This document shows, one piece after another, positions 34,545-41,521 of a DNA stretch of 41,521 nt (position 1 is the stretch's first letter; every line of letters begins with the position of its first letter). Where the stretch lies: NCBI GenBank assembly GCA_019508115.1, contig JAEKMC010000079.1, positions 1 to 41,521 on the forward strand, written 5' to 3'. The notes beneath the pieces are model-generated. The model saw only the letters and a program-made list of their open reading frames with translations, had not been told where the DNA came from and ran no database searches. This stretch comes from Sphingomonas sp. (GTDB taxonomy: Bacteria > Pseudomonadota > Alphaproteobacteria > Sphingomonadales > Sphingomonadaceae). A program made the translations under genes and the position numbers.

Positions 34545-35094
34545 AGAGCAATGGCGCCGACTTTTCCTTGGCTTCCTCGCCCAATTTTTTTTGGGGCAAG
34601 CGCTAACGTGTCTCTCAGGATCGCGCCCGACGATTGCTCCCTGCGGTTTGACGATTTGCTTCCGGTTGTTTCGCTTGGAAGCCTAAGGGTCGCGTTCCGG
34701 CGTGTGGACCAGCTAGACGCTAGTTTAGCGCAGTTTTCTGCAGGTTTCTAGAGCGCGTTCTCGGTATGTCTGGCGGCCCACAGGACTCGAAACGTCTTTC
34801 TAAGCCACTGTTCTAACTCAGCTATCTCTGTTCGATTTTTCTCGTGGTCCACGCGTGGTCCACCCCCTAAATTCGGCCTCCTTCCGGACTCGCACCGGCG
34901 CTAAAACGGGATTTTGGAAGACGGAACGGGCGCGATTCGGCGAGCGGATTCTGTCAGCTCGAACGGCCGCTATCCGCCCCAGCAATTGCCGCTCAGCCCA
35001 TTCGATGCGTTACCTAAAAGCCGCTGTTCGGCTGACGAACGACTGGTATGGGTGGATGGCAGCTTGGGCGTCGCCGTTCGCTGTTAGACCGACA
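34545..35094. other. Gene-free scar upstream of the sigma factor gene
   Basis: About 550 bases without an intact gene. It presumably holds the promoter of the sigma-factor operon. It also has a hairpin with eight T in a row (about 34589-34607), a tRNA-like relic (minus strand, about 34771-34830), a tandem GTGGTCCAC (34844-34863) and the right copy of the 36-bp repeat. The pattern resembles the left scar at 23518-24364. Confidence 0.45.
34877..34912. repeat. 36-bp direct repeat, right copy
   Basis: Same orientation as the copy at 23819-23854, with one mismatch. It is followed by a weakly similar stretch carrying the same CGCCCCAG word about 63 bases downstream. With the left copy it brackets about 11 kb. 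Confidence 0.85.
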
Positions 35095-35383
35095 TCCCCC
35101 AGCGTGCGGCAAGTCGGATATGCACGCCGCTGGAGCCTGGAAGACCTGGCGAAACCCACCGAAACCAATGCCAGTCACCTCATCCATCTATTCAAGAAGG
35201 ATGTCGGCGAAGCGCCCATGGGTTATCTGTGGAGCCGTCGCATGGTGAGGCAGTCCGCTTCCTTCGGACTACCGACCGACGGCGGATGAAATCTGCTATC
35301 GATGCGGCTTCCAGACTGCTTCGCATTTCCCGCGGCGCGAGAAGGGGAAGAGGAGGATTCCGCCGAGCTCGACGCGAATTTGA
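35095..35383 (+). pseudogene. AraC-family regulator remnant (C-terminal DNA-binding domain, frameshifted)
   Basis: In one frame, 35125-35250 encodes RRWSLEDLAKPTETNASHLI, then HLFKKDVGEAPMGYLWSRRM, the first helix-turn-helix of an AraC protein. The second helix-turn-helix continues at about 35282 in the next frame as ADEICYRCGFQTASHFPRR, ending at TGA 35381-35383. The N-terminal ligand domain is missing and there is no start. It lies just past the 3' end of the guanine deaminase gene, convergent to it. Confidence 0.75.
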
Positions 35384-35398
35384 TGACCAGCGCGGCCT

Positions 35399-36688
35399 TC
35401 ACGCGCTGCGTCGGTGTGCCAGCTTCCCTGCGAGATAGGTGAAGGCCACCGCCCGGTCGTCGCCTAATATCTGCAGCGCGAACAGCCGGTCATGGAGCGA
35501 GGCGCCCGCGGTACGGCGGGCAAGCAGGGGCGTGGCTTGGGGATCAAGCACGGCAAAGTCAGCCTCCTGCCCATCCCGCAATGCCCCGACCCGATCGGCA
35601 ATTCCCAGCGCCCGGGCGCCGCCGACCGTCGCCAGATGCAGCGCACGAAACGGATCAAGGCTCACCCCGCGCAGCTGGCAGATCTTGTAGGCTTCGCCCA
35701 AAGTGTGGAGCAGCGAGAAGCTCGTGCCCGCGCCGATATCGGTGCCGATCGCGACTCCGACACCATGTGCCGCCGCCTTTTCGAGATCGAACAAGCCGGA
35801 TCCGAGGAACATGTTCGAGGCCGGACAGAAGGCTGCATGGGCACCCTTCGCCGCCATCCGGTCAAAGGCATCGTCATCCATCTGGATACAGTGGGCGAAG
35901 ACCGATCGATTGCCGACCAGACCGAAGCGGTCATAGACGTCGAGATAGTCCTTCGCGTCGTGGAAACGATCGGCGACCGCGGCGACTTCGCTGAGATTTT
36001 CGGCGAGGTGGGTGTGCAGCAGGACATCCGGATGCGCGGCGATCAGGTCGCCGGCGCTCGCAAGCTGCGCATCGCTTGAGGTCAGGGCGAAACGCGGTGT
36101 CACCGCATAGCGAAGCCTGCCCCGGCCGCGCCATTTCGCGATCAGCGTCTCGCTCTCGGCGCGTCCGGTCTCCGCCGTATCGCGCAACCCATCGGGCGCC
36201 TGAATATCCATCAGCACCTTGCCCGAGACGATCCGCATATCGCGTAGCAACGCCGCCTCGAACAGGGCATCGACAGACTCGGGATGTACCGTCGCATAGA
36301 CCAGGGCGCTGGTCGTGCCGTTGCGCAGCAGTTCGTCCAGGAAAAACCCCGCGATAATGTCCGCATGGGCCCGGTCCGCAAACGCGATTTCGGCCGGGAA
36401 GATGTGCCGGTCGAGCCAGTCGAGCAGCTGCTCGCCATGCGCCGCGATCCGCTCGGTCTGCGGATAATGGACATGCGCGTCGATGAAGCCCGGCACGATC
36501 ATCTTGCCCGCGAAATGCGTGACCTCGACGCCGGCATAGCGCCCCGCCAGTTCGGCGAAGGCACCACAGGCCGCGACGATGCCGTCTTCAACGACCAACA
36601 GCCCGTCGACATGATGGACGATCGGCGCGCCGGTGGTCGGATCGTCGGGAACCGACAGGATCTCGGCGCGATAGGCGGCAACCGTCAC
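35399..36688 (-). CDS. guaD: Guanine deaminase
   Basis: The 429-aa amidohydrolase from the GTG at 36688 (overlapping the xdhC stop) has the metal motif PGFIDAHVHYPQTE, the second histidine in LLHTHLAENLSE, FAHCIQMDDDAFD and the aspartate in AIGTDIGAGTSFSLL. It deaminates guanine to xanthine in the cytoplasm, feeding the xanthine dehydrogenase encoded upstream. The longer open frame to 36784 overlaps xdhC and is not used. Chlorohydrolase relatives are the alternative, but length and context favour guanine deaminase. Confidence 0.92.
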   Translation of the reverse strand: MTVAAYRAEILSVPDDPTTGAPIVHHVDGLLVVEDGIVAACGAFAELAGRYAGVEVTHFAGKMIVPGFIDAHVHYPQTERIAAHGEQLLDWLDRHIFPAEIAFADRAHADIIAGFFLDELLRNGTTSALVYATVHPESVDALFEAALLRDMRIVSGKVLMDIQAPDGLRDTAETGRAESETLIAKWRGRGRLRYAVTPRFALTSSDAQLASAGDLIAAHPDVLLHTHLAENLSEVAAVADRFHDAKDYLDVYDRFGLVGNRSVFAHCIQMDDDAFDRMAAKGAHAAFCPASNMFLGSGLFDLEKAAAHGVGVAIGTDIGAGTSFSLLHTLGEAYKICQLRGVSLDPFRALHLATVGGARALGIADRVGALRDGQEADFAVLDPQATPLLARRTAGASLHDRLFALQILGDDRAVAFTYLAGKLAHRRSA

Positions 36689-37617
36689 GCCGCCGCTCCA
36701 TGCAGTCGCAACAATTGCGCCGCTACAGCAATCGCGATCACCTCGGGTGCCTTGCCGGTGACGCCTTCCACACCGATCGGGCATATCAGCCGTGCCCGGT
36801 CCGTCGCATCGAAGCCGTCGCGCTCCAGTCTGGACAGAAAGCGTGCCCGCTTGGTGGCCGAACCGATCAGCCCGACGAACCGCGCGGGCGAATGCAGGGC
36901 CGCGGCCGTCAACCGGTAATCGAGCCCGTGGTCATGCGTCATGATGAGCAAGGCCGCACCCGGCGGTGCGTCGCGCGCGCAACTTTCGATATGAACATCT
37001 TCGACCAACGCGACACCGGGAGTTTCGCCCGCATCGGGCCGCGTATCGAACCAGGACAAAGCGAGCGGCAGCCCATCGACAGCGCGCGCCACCGCGCGCC
37101 CGACATGGCCGGCCCCAAACAACAGCACCGGCCTTTTTTCGGTCCCAAGTCGCTCGACGATCCGGTCGCCTGGCGAAGGCCGGGGGCCACGCGCCGACAG
37201 GCTCGCGACCATCAGTCCGGAGTTTTCGATCGTACGGATCAGCGCATCGGCTTCGAACCGCGTCACCAGCACGCCGCTTTGCTCGATCCAGTCGCGCGCC
37301 TGTGGAGCGAGCCGCTCGACCAACAGACGCACTCGCCCACCGCAGCATTGGCCGAGCAAAGGCCCCAGCGGATAATCCTGCACGCGCCAGCTTCCGGCGG
37401 GATGATCGAGTAGAGCACGCGCCTGTGCGATCGCCTGATGCTCCAGCGCACCGCCGCCGATCGTGCCGGCAATGCCATGGGCCGTGACCAGCATGCGCGT
37501 TCCGGCGCCGCGCGGCGCCGATCCTTCGGTCGCGAGGATGCTCACCAGTGCCGCGGGCTCGCCTGCATCGATTGCGGCCTTGGCTGCGGCCTCCCATCTT
37601 TCTGTCGACATGGGCAT
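36685..37617 (-). CDS. xdhC: XdhC, xanthine dehydrogenase maturation protein
   Basis: The 310-aa protein has the N-terminal XdhC/CoxI domain (ATEGSAPRGAGTRMLVTAHG, then GTIGGGALEHQAI, and the GQCCGGRVRLLVE motif) and the C-terminal Rossmann domain (VLLFGAGHVGRAVARAV, PARFVGLIGSATKRARF). XdhC binds molybdenum cofactor, supports its sulfuration and inserts it into XdhB. It follows xdhB by 3 bases and overlaps guaD. Confidence 0.94.
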   Translation of the reverse strand: MPMSTERWEAAAKAAIDAGEPAALVSILATEGSAPRGAGTRMLVTAHGIAGTIGGGALEHQAIAQARALLDHPAGSWRVQDYPLGPLLGQCCGGRVRLLVERLAPQARDWIEQSGVLVTRFEADALIRTIENSGLMVASLSARGPRPSPGDRIVERLGTEKRPVLLFGAGHVGRAVARAVDGLPLALSWFDTRPDAGETPGVALVEDVHIESCARDAPPGAALLIMTHDHGLDYRLTAAALHSPARFVGLIGSATKRARFLSRLERDGFDATDRARLICPIGVEGVTGKAPEVIAIAVAAQLLRLHGAAA

Positions 37618-37620
37618 GTC

Positions 37621-39951
37621 TCAACCGCTTTCGTTGCGGCTTTTTAACTCGGCGATCGCCGCCAGCACGCGTTCGGGTGTGGCGGGGGCGTCGAGGCAGG
37701 CGAGGCCCTTGCCTGGCGCGGTCGAGGTCACCGCCTGGGTGAGCGCGCAGAACACCGAATTGGCCAGCATGAAGGGCGGTTCACCGACTGCTTTCGACCG
37801 GTGGATCGTCGGCTCGCTATTGCGGCCAGCCTCCCACAGCCGAATGGTCATATGCTTGGGCCGGTCGTTCGCGGTGGGAATCTTGTAGGTCGAAGGAGCG
37901 TGGGTGAGCAGGCGACCCTTTGCGTCGAACACAAGCTCCTCGGTCGTCAGCCACCCCATTCCTTGAATGAACCCGCCTTCGATCTGGCCGAGATCGATCG
38001 CGGGGTTCAGTGAACGGCCGACGTCGTGGAGAATGTCGACCGCGATCACCTTATGCTCACCCGTGAGCGTATCGATGACGACCTCGCTCACCGCCGCGCC
38101 ATACGCGAAATAGTAAAAGGGCCGCCCGCTATGGTTCGTGCGATCATAAAAGATCTCAGGCGTCGCATAGAAGCCCGTCGATGACAGCGAGATACGCCCC
38201 ATATGCGCCATGCGGCATAGCTTGGCGAAGGGGACGGTCGTACCCGCCGCCTGCACGCCGGCGGGGGTGAAGCGCACGGCGTCACGATCGCAGCCATATT
38301 CCTGCGCGGCAAAGTCGATCAGCCGCTCGCGGATCGCCGAGGCCGCCCTGAACGCCGCCATCCCGTTCAGGTCGGCGCCCGAGGATGCCGCCGTAGCCGA
38401 GGTGTTGGGGACTTTATCGGTGATCGTCGACGAGATGAACACGGTCTCGATCGGCACCGCAAAGACGTCGGCGACGATCTGCGCAACCTTGATCATTAAC
38501 CCCTGCCCCATTTCGGTGCCACCGTGGTTCAGATGGACCGAACCGTCGGCATAGACATGGACGAGCGCCCCCGCCTGGTTGAGATGGGTGGTGGTAAAGC
38601 TGATGCCGAATTTGACCGGGGTGAGCGAGATGCCCTTCTTGAGGATGTGGTGCGACGCGTTCCATGCCTCGACGGCGTCCCGCCGCGCGGCATAGTTGGA
38701 CGCGGCGGCAAGCTCGGCCATGATTTCGGGCGCGACATTGTCCTCGACGCGCATGTGATACGGCGTCACGTCGCAGCCCTGGTCGCCGTAAAGATTGGCC
38801 TGACGGACGCTCAGCGGATCAAGGCCGAGATGCGCGGCGATGCGGTCCATCACCCGTTCGATGCCGAGCATGCCTTGCGGGCCGCCAAAGCCGCGAAAGG
38901 CCGTATTCGAGACGGTGTTGGTCTTCATGCGGTGCGAGACGATCTCGACCGCGGGCAGGAAGTAGCAATTGTCGACGTGGAGCATCGCACGATCGTTGAT
39001 CGCGGAGGAGAGGTCCATCGTCGCGCCGCACCGTCCGGCGAGCGTCACCGAAATCCCTTCGATCCGGCCCTGGCCGTCGAAGCCGACATCATAATCGAAG
39101 GTGAAATCGTGGCGCTTGCCGGTGATGACCATGTCATCGTCGCGATCTACCCTGAACTTGGCCGGGCGCCGCGTCTTGACGGCAACGAGCGCGGCGGCGG
39201 CGGCGAACAGGCAGGCCTGCGTTTCCTTGCCACCGAAGGCGCCGCCCATCCGACGGACCTCGACCGTCACCTCGGCGCTGGTGACGTGGAGCATATGCGC
39301 GACGAGATGCTGGATTTCGCTCGGATGCTGGGTCGAGGCGAGGATGTGGACCCGGCGGCCCTCGCCCGGAGTCGCGATCGAAACCTGGCCTTCCAGATAG
39401 AAATGGTCCTGGCCGCCCATTTCGAGGCTGCCCTTCAGCCGGTGCGCGGCCGCCTCCAGCGAAGCGGCCGCGTCGCCGCGGGCCATATGCTGGGTTTGCT
39501 CGATATAGGCTCCGGCGTCGAGCGCTTCGGCGATGGTGAGGATCGCCGGGCGAGGCGCATAGTCGATCTTGCCAAGGCGCGCCGCCATGCGCGCCGCCTT
39601 GGCGCTGGTCGCGGCGACGAGGAAGATCGGCTGGCCGACATAGAGTACCTCGCCATCGGCGAGCAGCGGGTCGTCGGCGAAAACGGGCGCGACATTATTG
39701 TCGCCAGGAATGTCGTCGGCCGTGAACACCGCGACAACGCCGGGAGCCGCGCGCACCGCGGAGAGATCGATCGCGACGATCGCGGCATGCGCCTCGCTGC
39801 TCTTGCCAAACGCCAGGTGCAACATCCCGTTCGGTTCGGGCATGTCATCGGCGTAGCGCGCGCTGCCCGCGGCATGGCCTTCCGCGCTGTCGTGCGGCAT
39901 GCTCGCGCGGACCGCGCGACGGAATGGCTCCTGGTCAGCCAAGCGCCGCAT
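37621..39951 (-). CDS. xdhB: Xanthine dehydrogenase, molybdopterin-binding subunit
   Basis: The product is 776 aa from the ATG at 39951, the usual length; the open frame extends upstream inside xdhA and is not used. It shows the domains of the large Mo subunit: RYADDMPEPNGMLHLAFGKS at the start, GGAFGGKETQ, GFGGPQGML and the catalytic-glutamate loop KAVGEPPFMLANSVF near the C-terminus. With XdhA it oxidises hypoxanthine and xanthine to urate. It overlaps xdhA by 17 bases. Confidence 0.95.
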   Translation of the reverse strand: MRRLADQEPFRRAVRASMPHDSAEGHAAGSARYADDMPEPNGMLHLAFGKSSEAHAAIVAIDLSAVRAAPGVVAVFTADDIPGDNNVAPVFADDPLLADGEVLYVGQPIFLVAATSAKAARMAARLGKIDYAPRPAILTIAEALDAGAYIEQTQHMARGDAAASLEAAAHRLKGSLEMGGQDHFYLEGQVSIATPGEGRRVHILASTQHPSEIQHLVAHMLHVTSAEVTVEVRRMGGAFGGKETQACLFAAAAALVAVKTRRPAKFRVDRDDDMVITGKRHDFTFDYDVGFDGQGRIEGISVTLAGRCGATMDLSSAINDRAMLHVDNCYFLPAVEIVSHRMKTNTVSNTAFRGFGGPQGMLGIERVMDRIAAHLGLDPLSVRQANLYGDQGCDVTPYHMRVEDNVAPEIMAELAAASNYAARRDAVEAWNASHHILKKGISLTPVKFGISFTTTHLNQAGALVHVYADGSVHLNHGGTEMGQGLMIKVAQIVADVFAVPIETVFISSTITDKVPNTSATAASSGADLNGMAAFRAASAIRERLIDFAAQEYGCDRDAVRFTPAGVQAAGTTVPFAKLCRMAHMGRISLSSTGFYATPEIFYDRTNHSGRPFYYFAYGAAVSEVVIDTLTGEHKVIAVDILHDVGRSLNPAIDLGQIEGGFIQGMGWLTTEELVFDAKGRLLTHAPSTYKIPTANDRPKHMTIRLWEAGRNSEPTIHRSKAVGEPPFMLANSVFCALTQAVTSTAPGKGLACLDAPATPERVLAAIAELKSRNESG

Positions 39952-41374
39952 CCAGCACGCTGGTCGGTTCGGCCGCATTCGACTGCTCGATCCACAGACG
40001 CCGCAGCAGATTGGCGGCCACGGTAAGCCGATAGGCCGACGAACCGCGCACATCGGTGAGCGGCGTATAATCCTGCACCAGCGCATTGGCCGCGCGCTCG
40101 ACCGTCGCCTCGCTCCACGGTTGACCGATCAGCGCCGCTTCGGCGGCTTTCGCTCGCTGCGGGGTTCCGGCCATGCCGCCGAAAGCGATGCGCGCGCTGC
40201 CCACCACGCCGTTCGCGACAGTGAGCGCGAACGCGCCGCATACCGCCGATATGTCGCTATCAAATCGCTTCGACAGTTTGACGATGCGGATAATCGTCGC
40301 GGGCTCTGGACGCGGAATATGCACCGCTTCGATGAACTCGCCCTCTGCCCGGTCCTGCGCGCCGTAGCGCAGGAAAAAGCTTTCGAGCGCGATAGTGCGA
40401 CGGGCGTCACCGCGCCTGAGCGTAAGCGTCGCATTGAGCGCAATCAGCGCCGGCGGCATGTCGCCGATCGGCGAGCCGTTGGCGATATTGCCGCCTATCG
40501 TACCCGAGCTGCGCACCTGCAACCCGCCGATCCGGCGGACCAGTTCACCCAGATCGGGATGCAGCCGCGCAAGCGCCGCATGGGCATCGACGTAACGGAC
40601 ACCGGCACCGAGCGTGACTCCACGTTCGTCCTCCTCGACCCCGGCCAAGTCGGCGACGTCGCCGAGCGAGATGATGGTTTCCAGTACGCGATGCTGCTTG
40701 GTCACCCACAGCCCGACATCGGTCGCGCCCGCGACGATCTGCGCTGCGGGGTTTTCGACCAAAGCGGCGGCGAGCTGATCGGCCGAGCGCGGCGCGATCC
40801 AACGGCGCTCGATACCCGCCAGCGCGTCATTATAGGACAAGGCCAACGGCTCGGTACGCGTGAGCGACTGGAGCGCGGCAATTGCCTCACTGTCATCGAT
40901 CACGGCGGGGGCCACGGCCTCGCCCGCCGCGAGGATCGGCCCATAGCCGGTGCAGCGGCAAAGGTTGCCGGCGATCACGTCGGCAACCGGCGTATCGGCC
41001 GTACCCGCTGCGCCGATGCTGCGGCCATAGAGCGACATGACGAAGCCCGGCGTGCAGAAGCCACACTGCGAACCATGCCGCGCGACCATCTCGCGCTGGA
41101 CCGGGTGCGTCCCACACAGACTCTCGACCGTGCGCAGCGCACGGCCATCAATCATCGGCACGAACAGGATACAGGCATTGAGCGAACGCCATTTGATCGC
41201 GTTGCCGTCAAGTTCACCGACCACGACCGTGCAGGCGCCGCAATCGCCCTCAGCGCAGCCCTCCTTGGTGCCGGTGCGGCCGAGCCGATAGCGCAGCATT
41301 TCCAGCACCGTCATCGTCGGATCCACGTCGGTGAGTTCGTGGATATCGCCGTCGAGGAGGAAGCGGACGCTCAT
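39935..41374 (-). CDS. xdhA: Xanthine dehydrogenase, FeS/FAD subunit
   Basis: The 479-aa protein has two [2Fe-2S] domains (GCAEGDCGACTVV with a later cysteine in LNACILF, and CGFCTPG with CRCTGY) and an FAD domain (QIVAGATDVGLWV, SGTIGGNIANGSPIGD). It carries electrons from the Mo centre to NAD. The fusion of FeS and FAD parts in one small subunit is the bacterial XdhA form. uraH lies 3 bases upstream, so the set is one transcript. Confidence 0.96.
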   Translation of the reverse strand: MSVRFLLDGDIHELTDVDPTMTVLEMLRYRLGRTGTKEGCAEGDCGACTVVVGELDGNAIKWRSLNACILFVPMIDGRALRTVESLCGTHPVQREMVARHGSQCGFCTPGFVMSLYGRSIGAAGTADTPVADVIAGNLCRCTGYGPILAAGEAVAPAVIDDSEAIAALQSLTRTEPLALSYNDALAGIERRWIAPRSADQLAAALVENPAAQIVAGATDVGLWVTKQHRVLETIISLGDVADLAGVEEDERGVTLGAGVRYVDAHAALARLHPDLGELVRRIGGLQVRSSGTIGGNIANGSPIGDMPPALIALNATLTLRRGDARRTIALESFFLRYGAQDRAEGEFIEAVHIPRPEPATIIRIVKLSKRFDSDISAVCGAFALTVANGVVGSARIAFGGMAGTPQRAKAAEAALIGQPWSEATVERAANALVQDYTPLTDVRGSSAYRLTVAANLLRRLWIEQSNAAEPTSVLDAALG

Positions 41375-41377
41375 CTT

Positions 41378-41521
41378 TCAGTTGCCCCGGTAGGTCGAAT
41401 AGCCGAAAGGCGAGACGAGCAGCGGCACATGATGGTGCGAGGACGGATCGGAGACGGCAAAGTCGACCGTCACGACGTCGAAGAAAGGCGGATCTGGGAG
41501 GATATTGCCCTGCGCGCGGAA
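41378..41521 (-). CDS. uraH: 5-hydroxyisourate hydrolase, C-terminal part
   Basis: Only the last 47 codons are inside the window. They read FFDVVTVDFAVSDPSSHHHVP, then LLVSPFGYSTYRGN before the stop. This is the transthyretin-like HIU hydrolase tail, whose signature is YRGS (here YRGN). The enzyme hydrolyses 5-hydroxyisourate, the product of urate oxidation, which fits the xdh and guaD genes downstream. Confidence 0.92.
   Translation of the reverse strand, partial: FRAQGNILPDPPFFDVVTVDFAVSDPSSHHHVPLLVSPFGYSTYRGN

Noticed and set aside
34855-35289. Open frame of 144 aa in the right scar as a complete gene
   Set aside because: Only its second half resembles an AraC helix-turn-helix, and the match continues in another frame, so it is a pseudogene remnant rather than a gene.
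1-41521. CRISPR arrays, rRNA genes, intact insertion sequences or prophage
   Set aside because: No regularly spaced short repeats, no rRNA sequence and no transposase, integrase or phage structural motifs were found on either strand.

Overview
The window is GC-rich DNA from an alphaproteobacterium, most likely a sphingomonad (Sphingomonas or a close relative). The evidence is the short HPr kinase in a chvI-chvG-hprK-rapZ-EIIA-HPr cluster, several large TonB-dependent receptors, a FecI/FecR pair, and dispersed palindromes with the core CCCGGCTTTCGCCGGG. Gene families were assigned by recognising motifs in the translations; no database search was run.

Bases 1-10938 (+) are one flagellar operon: the end of fliE, then fliF-G-H-I-J-K-L-M-N-O-P-Q-R, mostly with overlapping stop and start codons. 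It encodes the MS ring, C ring, export ATPase, hook-length control and export gate. fliF is broken: about 30 codons before the second membrane helix appear to be missing and the frame shifts. Two REP-like palindromes sit in the fliO-fliP and fliQ-fliR junctions. Next come a large TonB-dependent receptor (11144-14407, +) and a convergent GGDEF protein (14468-15442, -).

Bases 15656-19915 (+) hold an envelope/carbon signalling operon: a ChvI-like regulator, a ChvG-like kinase, HPr kinase, RapZ, a mannose-type EIIA and HPr. Then follow a Crp/Fnr regulator (-), a divergent globin-like protein, a candidate structured RNA of about 200 nt, moaA, nadK and tRNA-Asn(GTT).

Bases 23518-34912 look like a genomic island. 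The tRNA and a gene-poor scar lie on the left, and a 36-bp sequence at 23819 recurs with one mismatch at 34877. Between them is one eight-gene minus-strand operon: FecI-type sigma factor, FecR, transducer-type TonB receptor, SbmA/BacA-like ABC transporter with fused ATPase, thioredoxin, an unrecognised 257-aa protein, an M3 oligopeptidase and a Cds1-like cysteine synthase/desulfhydrase. My reading is a self-regulated pathway that imports a cysteine-containing peptide, reduces and digests it, and releases sulfide or amino acids. I do not know this set as a described system, so it is the main candidate novelty here.

A decayed AraC-type regulator (about 35095-35383) separates the island from a purine-catabolism operon on the minus strand (35399-41521): uraH (partial), xdhA, xdhB, xdhC and guanine deaminase. 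These convert guanine to xanthine, urate and onward through 5-hydroxyisourate.
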